This document shows positions 54,508 through 64,000 of a DNA stretch of 64,000 nucleotides, piece after piece; the stretch's first letter is position 1, and each line of letters opens with the position of its first letter. The DNA lies in NCBI GenBank assembly GCA_028641055.1, contig CM054062.1, positions 170,197,715 to 170,261,714 on the forward strand. The letters run 5' to 3'. The position numbers and the translations under genes are program-made. The stretch is from Alopecurus myosuroides. Its lineage: Eukaryota > Streptophyta > Magnoliopsida > Poales > Poaceae. The notes beneath the pieces are model-generated. The model was given only the letters and a program-made list of their open reading frames with translations, searched no databases and was not told where the DNA came from.

Positions 54508-57027
54508 TCATAGGCCTTGGAGAGATGCATCACAGAATATCTGGAAAGGTTTGGTAGTATCTGGGCCAACCAGAACAGGGGTGGAAGTGAGTTTAGTCTT
54601 CAGGAGGTTGAAACTGTCATCACACTGTGGAGTCCAAACGAACTTTTTGTCCTTCTTTGTGAGATCAGTGAGAGGTTTTGCAATCTTGGAGAAGTTTTGG
54701 ACGAAACGACGGCAATATCTAGCCAAGCCAAGAAAACTTCTGACTTGCTTCACCGTCTTAGGGGGTTTCCAGTCAACAATTGCCTTAACCTTTTCAGGAT
54801 CAATGGCTATGCCCTTGGCAGAGATGATATGACCAAGATATGCAACTTCTGGAATCCAGAACTCACATTTGGAAAACTTGGCATATAGACGATGCTCGCG
54901 AAGTTTCATGAGAGTGAGACGAAGGTGTTCTCCATGCTCTTCCTCGGATTTTGAGTAGACCAGAATGTCATCAAGATATACCACAACAAACTTGTCGAGG
55001 TATTCATGGAAGACAGAATTCATGAGTCTTGAGAACGTTGCCGGTGCATTGGTGAGACCAAAGGACATGACGGTGTATTCATATAGACCGTAACGAGTGG
55101 TGAAAGCTGTCTTAGGAATATCTTCCTTTCTGATCTTTATCTGATGGTACCCCATCCTCAAGTCCAACTTTGAGAATATTGAGGCTCCAGCAAGTTGATC
55201 AAAAAGATCATCGATACGAGGAATTGGATACTTGTTCTTGATAGTTTTCTCGTTGAGAGGACGATAGTCAACCACGAGTCTTTTTGTTTGATCCTTCTTG
55301 GCAACAAACAGAGTTGGGCAACCCCAAGCGGAGGAACTAGGCTGAATGTAACCTTTCTCCATGTACATATCGATTTGCTCCTTCAACAATATCAGTTCAG
55401 GAGGAGCTATCTTGTATGGATGCTTAGAGATTGGAGCAGTACCTGGCTCAAGCTCGATCACGAACTCAACTGCTCTGTCCGGAGGCATCCCTGGCAACTC
55501 TTCTGGAAAGACGTCAGGGAATTCACAAACCACCGGAACATTTTCAATTGCAGGAAGGGGTTTGGCATCGAGGTTGAACAACTGAACATAACTTGGTCCA
55601 TATGGAGAATAGACTATCTGGCCTGAAGTGTGAGAGAGAGTTATTGACTTTTGAGCACAGTCAATTTTAGCTTTGTGGGTCTTCAACCAATCCATACCCA
55701 GGATGACATCAATGTCAGAATTTCCCAGCAACATGAGTGAAGCAAGGAATATGCGACCTCCAATTAGGATCTGATTGTCCATGCTTATCTTGGAAGTAAT
55801 CATTTTAGTTCCCGGAGAGTGCACATAGTTTTGATTGCTTAGTGGAACCAGAGCTAAATTGTACGTTGTAGCAAAGATCTTTGACACGAACGAATGCGAT
55901 GCTCCAGTATCAAACAACACTTTAGCTGGAATAGAGTTTACGGGTAATATACCGAGAACGACGTCAGCAGCTTCCTCAGCTTTGTCGGCCTTGATATGGT
56001 TCACCCTCGCGGTCCTCCCGACAGGCCTGTTGTTGGAGTTGAAGGCTTTAGCCGGGGGAGCACGAACCATTGCCTGGTTGGTGTTGGGGCGAGGAGGTGG
56101 AGGTAGCTGCCTCTGGGTGCACTTATCAGCGTAGTGCCCAGTCTCCTTGCACTTGAAGCAAGTGACGACACGAGGAGGACCTGGCCTTGGCTGCCCCATT
56201 GGAATCCTCTGACCCTGCATCTGAGATGGGTTGGGTGGGCGGGGACCAAAGCCTGGAGAAGCTTGGGCATTTGGAGCCCGAGTGACAGCACCATTTGGCA
56301 CCCAGATGCGGCGCTTCTGCGGAGGGGTGGTCATGTTGGAGGAGGAACCACCCTCACGCGAGTGCTTGCGCGACTCTTCGAACGCCTTGCGCCCATTCTC
56401 CTCATTGAGCGCGGTGTTCACGAGCTCCACGGAGTCCTTGCACTTGATGTTGGTGAGAGCGTACTTCAGTTCCGGGTTAAAACCTCGGCGGAACCTTGCC
56501 ATCTTCTTGGCTTCAGTGGACACCTCGTCACCAGCGTATCGAGCAAGACGATTGAACTCGTTCTGGTAGCCAAGTACGTCCAGCTTTCCCTGTCTGAGAG
56601 AGCATAATTCCTCACGCATCCTTTCCATGAGACCATCCGGGATGTGGTGCTTCAGGAAGGCATCCTTGAAACATCCCCAGGTGATAGGATAGCCAGCTCT
56701 CATGGTCTGGTAGTTCTCCCACCAAGTAGCTGCCTGACCCTTCAGTAGGTAGGTGGCATACTTGACCTTATCTTCCTCAGCAACATGAGCAATCTCCAGA
56801 GCCCTGTTGATCTCCCTGATCCATTCATCAGCATCCAGAGGCTCATGTGTTTCCACGAAAGCTCTCGGCCCCATGCTCAGAAACTCCTTGATGCTGACTC
56901 GCGGAGCATTCTGGTTGGTGTGCTGGTTAGCCTGTATCTGGGCCATCTGTGTCACCACTTGGGTCATCTGAGCTAACAGTTCCCCCATTGGTGGTGGCGG
57001 AGGCGGGTTGTTCCTGGTTGGAGGCAT
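54508..57027 (-). pseudogene. E4 body 2 gag-pol, N-terminal part: Gag, protease, RT
   Basis: Same 839 residues as body 1, with intact zinc knuckle, DTGAS protease and YLDD RT. A silent G/T difference near 56586 distinguishes the copies. Ends at the shared TGA inside RNase H. The start at 57027 is preceded by the TTTCTGTTCAG acceptor (AG 57030-57029). Confidence 0.92.
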
Positions 57028-57237
57028 CCTGAACAGAAATGCACTTTAGCACAACAATAGAAAAGGATAGACTTGGTAAGCGAAAGTGAGATTATTCCGA
57101 CGCATGAATAGATAACCAACAGGTACATCATCACATGTTCAAATACATCAGAATATCCAACAGATCAATACATGGTTCGAATGCCAAAGGATAACTAAAC
57201 ATAGCTATGAATGGATACAACGGTACTCCCATGCTCA
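57028..57237 (-). promoter_or_regulatory. ORF0-gag spacer with 3' splice site, body 2
   Basis: Copy of 46698-46907, with branch-point-like GTGCTAAAG and acceptor TTTCTGTTCAG intact. Confidence 0.55.
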
Positions 57238-58053
57238 TCACGCAGGACGGCGGTGAGTAGTACGACGAGAGATACGGTGCGGAGGAATCCCCCGGAAGTA
57301 GGTATGACGACGATCCACGTAGAGCGGGACTGCCCTGAGAGCAACTCTCGGTGTGGTGAAGTAGAAAGCGTCGTCTCCCTGTGCTCCATAGCGGGGAATC
57401 CCTGTGTAACCAGCTCCGAGGTCGAGAAGTGGGCCTCTGATCGGCTCGTAACCTCCAGCATCTGGCAGCGGTAACCCAGCTGTCTGAACGATACGTGCAA
57501 AGCGCTCGTCTCCAACAAAGTCTGTGGTGTACGTCGCCAGACGGGTGAGAGCAAGGTGGAGCTGCTCCCTGACTGAGGCTAACTCCTGAGAAAGTGCGGA
57601 AGCAACTGCGTCACTGTGCCTCACGAACTGAGCAGTGGTGTGCAGCCTGGAGCTATCAGACTCGTAGGTATCCAGGTTGCTGTGGAGGGTGAAGTGAACT
57701 CCCGCTGCCGTGATGTAACCACGGGGGATGTGACGATAGATGGAATCATCAAACCCCCAGTAGTCAGCACGGAGGACAGTGAGACTCACGTACGCTGCCT
57801 GCTGCACGGCCATATCCACTGTGGAACCTACTGCCTCGTAGCGGTGGACAACGCTCCTGCCATCATCCGACAGAATGTAGACGATAGCCCGGTAGCAGGT
57901 CTGGTCAAACTCTCGCTGCTGCTCGTAGACCTGGTACTCTGGTGCCCAATGGAACCCCAGATAGGTAACCATGTCTCTCAGCATCTCCGGATAACCGGCG
58001 GTGCTCTCACAGCGAGTCATCCGAACCACCTGCGGGTAGAACCTGAGATCCAT
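57238..58053 (-). CDS. E4 body 2 ORF0: dsRBD-like/coiled-coil protein
   Basis: Second intact copy of the protein at 46908-47723, apparently identical in sequence. The preferred start, 58053, again sits directly after a CTGCAG acceptor (AG 58055-58054). Its 5' LTR is LTR-c. While pol carries a stop in both bodies, ORF0 remains open in both. That agrees with recent duplication and with either selection on ORF0 or insufficient time for decay. Confidence 0.75.
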   Translation of the reverse strand: MDLRFYPQVVRMTRCESTAGYPEMLRDMVTYLGFHWAPEYQVYEQQREFDQTCYRAIVYILSDDGRSVVHRYEAVGSTVDMAVQQAAYVSLTVLRADYWGFDDSIYRHIPRGYITAAGVHFTLHSNLDTYESDSSRLHTTAQFVRHSDAVASALSQELASVREQLHLALTRLATYTTDFVGDERFARIVQTAGLPLPDAGGYEPIRGPLLDLGAGYTGIPRYGAQGDDAFYFTTPRVALRAVPLYVDRRHTYFRGIPPHRISRRTTHRRPA

Positions 58054-58428
58054 CTGCAGATGATTTGGGAGGTTTTGATTAGACTCCGGTAGAGAACTGA
58101 TGTGGAAAGTAACAACAAGGTTCAACGGACGAAAAGGACGTTGAAAAGAACATGATATTGAAGCAACATCGGGAAACTCTAGACCAAAAGTCCTGAGGTA
58201 CTAAGGAGAACCCAAAACACGTGAAATCCTAACTTGAAAGTTTAGGTGAGAACAGAAAACAATGTTGCACTTCCTTACCAGAAAAGGGTGGGTGGGTGGG
58301 GAAAGAAGAAAAATGGCAGAATTCCTACTCTCACGTTTCATTTTTCCTATATAGCTACAAAATAGTTTCTAGACTCAACTGCGACCAGTAAAAAGGGATC
58401 CTACAGGCAGACAGGCTCTGATACCATT
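58054..58428 (-). promoter_or_regulatory. 5' leader of E4 body 2
   Basis: Copy of 47724-48098: PBS at one end, ORF0 splice acceptor at the other, and no gene between. Confidence 0.6.
58415..58426 (-). other. Primer-binding site, E4 body 2
   Basis: TGGTATCAGAGC on the minus strand, two bases inside LTR-c. Confidence 0.92.
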
Positions 58429-61400
58429 TGTCGCTCCCGAACTTCTAGAGGATACTCACCGTACGAACTGAACAGTATTTTGGTTGGATTACGGGGCTTA
58501 ACGGCTCCCGCGTCCCCTTACGGGTAGGCCAGCACTTATGTGCGACAACCAACCGTTACTGTTCATCGTCGATGTAAACTATCCTGTAGAAATCAGGACA
58601 CTACCATTGACGTACTTCATACCATACACACATGGTACGTCAACGGCTTTGAACAAAAGGATAACACAACATGCCTCACAAAAGATTGAAATAAGGTAGC
58701 AAATGGCCTTCACTAAGGCAGAAATAGCAAATACAATCATCCAGAGGACACATGTCCCAACATAGCATTCATTACATCAGCGGAAGCATTCAAAGGGGTC
58801 TGAGTACAGACAAAATCCAAATAGGCTTAAGAAGCCGGAGAAAATAAAGAAGACGAAGCCCATCCACGTAGGTCCTGGATCCAGCCCTGGTCCAGCTATC
58901 TACTCGTCTGCAGTCTCGTCAAACTCCACGAAGTAGCCATCCTAGTGGTCATCGTAGCCGTAGTCGTAGTCTGCGTAAACCACAGCCCCAACGGGGTCAG
59001 TACATCCAAGTACTGGCAAGCAAGACTCACAGTTCACCAAAGTATAGCTCGTCAACACAAGCACAGATGACTTGGGTTCAACGGAAAGAAGGGGATATAA
59101 ATAATGCTGCAACTGGCTGCGCTAACCAACTACAGAGATTCTAGCACTTCCAACTATCAGAAGGGGATAAGATCGAGGGTTGTAACCAACTGAAAGATAA
59201 CTTCAAACAAACCCATCCTGGATCTCGCCCCTTATCCAAAGAAGCAATCCGAGGATAACTCACACAGTTGGATTAAAGGTGAAACAAGTTATTGTGACGA
59301 TAATCCTATTACTAGTCAAATTGTTAATCATGGGGTGTGAGATAGTGAATCATTAGGTTTAAGTTGTCATGAGTACTTGTTAGCCAGTACTTTCACCAAG
59401 TAGTCCATAACCGCGGAAAACACGGCTTCTCGAGAAGATTATCCCTGCAGGGTTGCACCAATTTGGCCGTACACGTATGAATAACCCGCCAGATGGGATG
59501 CCTCCCACCAAGCGGGGCACTCAACACAACTCAACTCTTCTCCGCATCAAGCCCAAAGCACCTTGGGCGCACGGCTAATCAAGCCCCGAAGAAAAGGGAC
59601 CCTCATAGCACTCTAAGACCGTGTCCCCCTATATGCCGACTACAAAAGTTCCACCCTGCGCTGGGCTCGCAAAAACATGCATGCGGCAAATAGAAAGCAC
59701 GAACTAAATGAGATGATTTGGACGAGATGCGAATCGAATCGAATTGAGGGGGGCGCCCATACTCGCTTCCCACATGCGGGTAGTGCGCTCATCATGGATC
59801 AGTAGACAAGACCCTTTTCCTATTAGGGTCGACACTAGCAGGCCTCAAAACCACGCAGGGCCTCCTGCCGGTGCCTTATCATCAAGTTATTATTTTAACA
59901 ATACCATTAGCATGATTGATTGATTGATTAAACATCGAGCCCCCAGAACATGATAAAGATATAGCAACTGAAAGTAACGGGTAACAGACTCGAGCAAAAC
60001 AACCTAAGCATTCTAGTAAGACACTGGCTCAATCAACAGGGTTGTAGGAGGGGTGATGAGGCAATATCAGGGTTAAAGGATTCATGTGATAGGTTCGTAA
60101 CAGAAACAACTACCACTAAGGCTAGCAAGATATAGACAACGGAAAGTATCGGTAACCAGGGTTGAAAGGAACACAATGGTTCATGTGAGTGATAACTTGC
60201 CTGCAAACTCAACAGCCGGGTACTGAGCTAGATCCTCAGAAGGGGTGCTGTAAGGATCGTCTGTCTCAACGTCGTCGTCTATTCGAGAAAAAGCAAACAA
60301 ACAAAACAGGAATGTAAACAATCATTATCATGGCATTGTGCACAATCAAGATGATGCATGGCAAGTTAATGGTTGCATCAAAATAAGCTAGCTAACATGA
60401 TAACACAAATTAAATGGACCCATATGCAATTGGATTGCATATGGAAAAGATCCATTGAATTAATTGGAAACAAATGATTTACAATTATTTATTAGGTGAT
60501 AGTTGTTATCATGATGCATGCATGATGGTAATAACAAAATAACAACAAATAACAATAATAGATGCAAAGGAAAAGGAATAAAACAAGCTTGGAAATTATT
60601 TATTAAGTTTGGAAAATTTGGTTACTTAAACATGTCACACAACCCATTATTGTTTTCATCAATTCAAAGTGTGCAAAACAATTAATAAAATTTATATTTG
60701 AAAAGAACATCAAATTTTAGTTGGATTACATGTTTCACATTTTGAAATTTGAATTAGGATGGATTTATTATGAATTAAACAATATTAAACAAGTTTTAAT
60801 TGAATTTAAAACAAGTTTGAATATTAATTGAATTTTATTTAGTCAAAACATAATTTCAAATTCACATTTGCAAAGTTCACACTTTGGTGGTTTGAAAACA
60901 TATTTTGCATGTTCAAAAATATTTTATATTAATCAAGTTATGATTTTAGCAATTTTAATTGGATTAAACAAGTATTTAATTATTTAAGCAATTTAAATTA
61001 TTCAAACAATGAAACAAGTCTTATATTTGAATAGGATATTCAAAATGTTATGAAAAACATATTTTATTTGCCTTATTTGGAATTAGTATGAATTATTTAT
61101 GAACTATTGCAAATTACATTTGAATTATTCAAATTTGAATTTTAAATGTAATTTGGAAACTCAAAACAGAACACAAATGGAATAATTGGAAAGATCATGT
61201 AATTTTGAACAGAAAACATATACAAGTTTTATTTATTAGACTTATAGATTAAAAGTTATTGATTTTTAAAGTTTAGGGCTTTATTCTGCCAATTAAAAAG
61301 AAATAGAAATTAAACAGATTCGTTTTAAACCTTTTGTTACCGCACTGGAAACGTACACACACGCTGTCAGGGGGGCCCCGTGGCTCACTGTGCCCGCGTG

Positions 61401-62896
61401 GCACCAGAGGGGCTGACGGATGGGCCCTGGCTGTCAGCGCTTCCAACGAAAAAAGAGAGGGATTAATCCCGGGTGCTGGGGATCGAACCCAGCACCTCTC
61501 CCTCGCGCGCGCTCGACTGAAACCAGTGCAGCTGGTGCGTGTTTGTTGTCAGGTAACGCGACGCACAGAGGATATGTTTCAGAACCCAGGTGTTATCTGA
61601 CGAAACTGACGAGCAAAGTGTTGCTCGACTGACAAAACCTCACCGGCGTTGATCACCGGGTGCTCGCGTGCTAGGCAGGATCTGGGGGGGTGCAAGACGT
61701 GCGCAGAACCGTGCGGACACAGTGGTGGTGCAACAGAGGGGACAAGAGGGGAAGAAGAACGGCGGCTCACCGGGGGGTGTCGGGTTGCAGAGGGGAACAG
61801 CGAGCTCGACGGCGGCGTTGTCGTGGACGGCGGGGAAGGTGTGGTTGATCTCCGGTTGAGCTCGCGTGTCCGAAACGTAGAGGGCTAGATGGAGGTGGGA
61901 GGTGGCGGCGCCATTGATGGATTCAGAGGAGGGGATTCCGGCGAGGTGGCAGCAGAGGAGGAAATCGTCGGGGAGGAGGCGACTGACGGCGGCGGAGAGG
62001 GGAGATAGGACCTAGGGGCTAGGGTTTAGGTCTGCGGGGGCCCTGGGGGCTTCTTATAGGCGAGGAGAGCGAGGTGTGGCCGCCGGAGTCGCGCGCTGTC
62101 GCGGTGGCGCGCGGAGATGCTTGCCGTACGTCTAAAAGACGATCAGCACGAACTTCAAAGCGTTAAGTTGCGCTAGGTGGGCTGGGCCTGGCGCGCGCGT
62201 TAGATTAGGTGGGTTGGGTAGGCTTAGCTGCCGCGCGCGCGCTGGTTTTCTTCTTTTTATTTCTCTGTTTTTTTTTTGTAGCTTTTGCTTTTGGAAGAAA
62301 ATGATAGGTTTTAGTTTATAGAAAAATTTGAAAAAAATTGGGGAGTTTTATTAGACCAAAAGCAAACACTTGGTGGCTTTTGTTTTCAAAAATTTAAATA
62401 TTTGCTTGCTGTTTTAAAATTAAACCAAATTGATTGAAATTCCAATATTACTTAATATTAGAAAATCAAAGCAATTTCAATAGGGTTTCCCCTAGGGTTT
62501 TAAAGTGATTTAAAGAATACAATGTTGTGGTGAACTTCATGGATTCAAAAAGGTACTGATTTTGAGAATTGGTTTGAATTTGAAATGATTTAGAGTAATT
62601 GCTTGAATTAATGGTTTGATTAAACCAACAATTTAATGGGTGATTAACAAGGGATAAAAATGGTTGTTTTTATTTGTTATTTTTATTCCAAAATTTGTAA
62701 CAGATCAAGTATGAAAATAACCATTTGAATTTGTTTGAGTTTGATTATGAAAACAAGATAAAACAGATGCAAAACAATTAATAACAAATGCAACCAAAAA
62801 TAAAACAAATGCAATGAGATGATGACATGATGCATTGCTTGAATTAAAACAATAAATCAAACATTCTAAGGGATATTTCATACTTGGGATGTTACA
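58429..62896 (-). repeat. E4 LTR-c (right, 4468 bp; original 5' LTR)
   Basis: Starts TGTCGCTCCCGA. Shares most LTR-a-distinguishing variants with LTR-b but has private changes, notably a ~33-bp deletion near 61880 between short GTAGAGG-like repeats, a CA-to-CG change near 62194 and a shortened GC run near 62235. Modules: island 59391-59477, tRNA-like 61468-61538, hairpin 61597-61628, TATA 62053-62059. Right TSD GTCGT at 62897-62901. Confidence 0.9.
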
Positions 62897-62961
62897 GTCG
62901 TTGACAGGGGAGCCCCACCTGTCAGCGCGTGTTGTAAAAATGTTGGGTTTATTCCGCGCGG

Positions 62962-63025
62962 ACGGGGACTCGATCCCGCGACCGCAGGTGCGCGCGCACG
63001 GGTTGCAACCATCTGGGCTGCGGCT
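62962..63025 (-). other. tRNA-like module (E3 LTR)
   Basis: The minus strand carries GCAGCCCAGATGGTTGC, close to the A-box consensus, then after about 30 bp CGGGATCGAGTCCCCG with a 7-nt ATCGAGT loop. The best A-box of the set. Confidence 0.55.
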
Positions 63026-63081
63026 CGTTTGTGTCAGGTATAGGGCGCGCGGGGTTTTGAGTTTAGCTTCAGACTCAAAGT

Positions 63082-63117
63082 CTGACGAAACTGAACATTG
63101 GTTCAGTTAACTGAACC
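63082..63117. other. Conserved LTR hairpin and palindrome (E3 LTR)
   Basis: CTGACGA, then stem AACTGAAC/GTTCAGTT with loop ATTG. The overlapping GGTTCAGTTAACTGAACC (63100-63117) is a perfect 18-bp palindrome, so two alternative foldings are possible. Confidence 0.6.
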
Positions 63118-64000
63118 CGATCGGTAAGGAGAACGACGACGACGATCGCTGCCGGCGTGCGAGGGCTTGGGCGCGTGCTGGCCGTGCGCTTGCGGATGGA
63201 GAGGGGAAGGGGAGAGAGAGAGGAGGGAGAGGTGGTGCTCACCACCTCTGAAGACGTTGCAGCGGCTCGACATGGAGGAGGCGACGGGGACAGTGGCGAT
63301 GACGAGGTCGTCGACGACGCGGTGGAGCTCCTCGGGGTGAGCCTATGAAACGGCGAGGGAGAGGGATGTGGGGCGGCCCTGTTCCCGTGCTCGACCCGCT
63401 ACGGTGGTGACTAGGACGGCGACAAGGCGAGGTTCAAGAACCCGCCATGGCTGCGGTGGAGGAGGTGTAGGGAACAGAGAAGGGAGGAGGAAGATAAACG
63501 GCGGCGGCAGCGGAGAGATGGAGGAGGGGGTCTAGGGCAGCAGGGAGGAGGTCTTGGGCGAGGTTTTAAGGAGGAGGAGGCGCGCTGCTGGCCGTCCCAT
63601 CCTCTGCCTGTTCGACGTGGACATCCTCGATGTCCTGCCGTACAGAGGTAGGGGATGGGGAGAAAGGTGGGCTTGGCCTGGTGGGGGTGTGGTGGGCTCA
63701 GCCCACTTGGCTGGCCTGCCCTCCCCCCTTTTTTTGTTTTTTTGTTTTTTGTTTCTGTTTTTTTTGTTCACCTTTTCTTTTTTTTGTAGGAAAGAAAAGA
63801 GAAAAGGAAATAGGATTTGGTGCTGGTATTTTAGCACTAATTTTTTATTGAATTACCGAAACAGCAAGATTCAAAAGGATGTGGGTTTATTTCCAAAATT
63901 TTGAAATTGCCACATGATTTGAAATTGTGGTTTAGAATTCAAATAGGGTTTTGGGGTTTGAAAAATTGTGGGGATAAATTTGTATAATTTATTTATTACA

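Larger units (their letters stand above)
37763..62896 (-). mobile_element. E4: tandem chromovirus, LTR-body-LTR-body-LTR
   Basis: Three LTRs (37763-42270, 48099-52600, 58429-62896) alternate with two bodies of identical length (42271-48098 and 52601-58428, 5828 bp each). Outer flanks carry GTCGC (37758-37762) and GTCGT (62897-62901), a TSD with one mismatch, so the whole tandem descends from one insertion. By eye the bodies differ at only about two positions (near 43308/53638 and 46256/56586). Each body has PBS, ORF0, gag-pol and polypurine tract, all minus strand. Domain order with a C-terminal chromodomain, iMet PBS and ~4.5-kb LTRs fit the Tekay/Del clade. Unequal recombination between LTRs on sister chromatids or homologues is the usual route to such structures. 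Confidence 0.92.
34802..64000 (-). mobile_element. E3: E1-related Ty3/gypsy LTR or element, right end outside window
   Basis: TGTCGCACCCGGAC at 34802 starts an LTR collinear with the E1 LTR but clearly diverged. It runs to 37757, is interrupted by E4 (37763-62896), and resumes at 62902 to the window end without reaching GGGATGTTACA. The presumed left TSD is GATTC (34797-34801). Whether it is a solo LTR or a full element cannot be told from the window. Orientation is inferred from E1/E4, whose LTRs read TGTAACATCCC at their 5' ends on the minus strand. Confidence 0.75.
62902..64000 (-). repeat. E3 LTR, right segment (continues past window)
   Basis: Resumes the LTR broken at 37757. Contains a tRNA-like module (62962-63025), the CTGACGAAACTG hairpin (63082-63108), and a GC-rich leader with donor-like GAGGTG|GTGAGC (GT 63242-63241). 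Then comes T-rich and AT-rich sequence typical of the promoter-distal LTR. No supported gene. Confidence 0.75.

Noticed and set aside
63554..63904. 116-codon frame at the right window edge
   Set aside because: Phe/Cys-rich tail is translated from poly-T tracts in the E3 LTR; no domain, and antisense to the leader.
34802..64000. Host gene or promoter between the elements
   Set aside because: Every interval between elements is accounted for by LTR or body sequence of another element. No exon-like conserved non-TE frame was seen.

Overview
The window is grass intergenic DNA made of nested LTR retrotransposons. I found no host gene, rRNA, functional tRNA or CRISPR array. The large GC-mosaic LTRs, the Tekay-type chromoviruses, the Tat-type element and an Athila-like LTR resembling Triticeae families suggest a large-genome Pooideae grass (wheat/barley relatives). 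That placement is an inference.

Layout, outermost to innermost. (0) An Athila-like element on the minus strand (1-3227, resuming 14275-14584) is the oldest host layer. (1) E1, 3228-14269, minus strand, target-site duplication (TSD) CGCGA, has two ~5.05-kb LTRs around only 938 bp of patched internal DNA. (2) A Tat-type Ty3/gypsy element on the plus strand starts at 14585. Its 5' LTR is split by (3) E2, 14726-23948, minus strand, TSD GAGGA, which has two nearly identical 2733-bp LTRs and a decayed interior. The Tat body (24653-34801) holds broken gag, protease, RT, archaeal-type RNase H and integrase, then an antisense, apparently five-exon gene. (4) That antisense gene is cut at 34802 by the LTR of E3, a relative of E1. 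E3 runs past the window end and is itself split by (5) E4, 37763-62896, minus strand. E4 is a tandem LTR-body-LTR-body-LTR structure in which both 5828-bp bodies encode ORF0, gag-protease-RT and RNase H-integrase-chromodomain.

E1, E3 and E4 share an LTR plan, and E2 shares part of it: terminal TGT/ACA, a GC-rich promoter/leader ending in a splice donor, tRNA-like T-arm modules, a CTGACGAAACTG hairpin, a ~160-bp-period AT-rich array and a palindrome-rich island. E4 looks like the closest thing here to an autonomous source. E1 and E2 keep only the cis signals (LTRs, PBS, PPT) and have young LTR pairs, so they were probably copied in trans.

The most interesting biology is: an ORF0 upstream of gag in E4 that looks like a double-stranded-RNA-binding domain plus coiled coil; 3' splice sites directly before the ORF0 and gag start codons that suggest retrovirus-like alternative splicing from an LTR donor; tRNA-like modules and a covarying hairpin inside the LTRs; and the spliced antisense gene of the Tat element.
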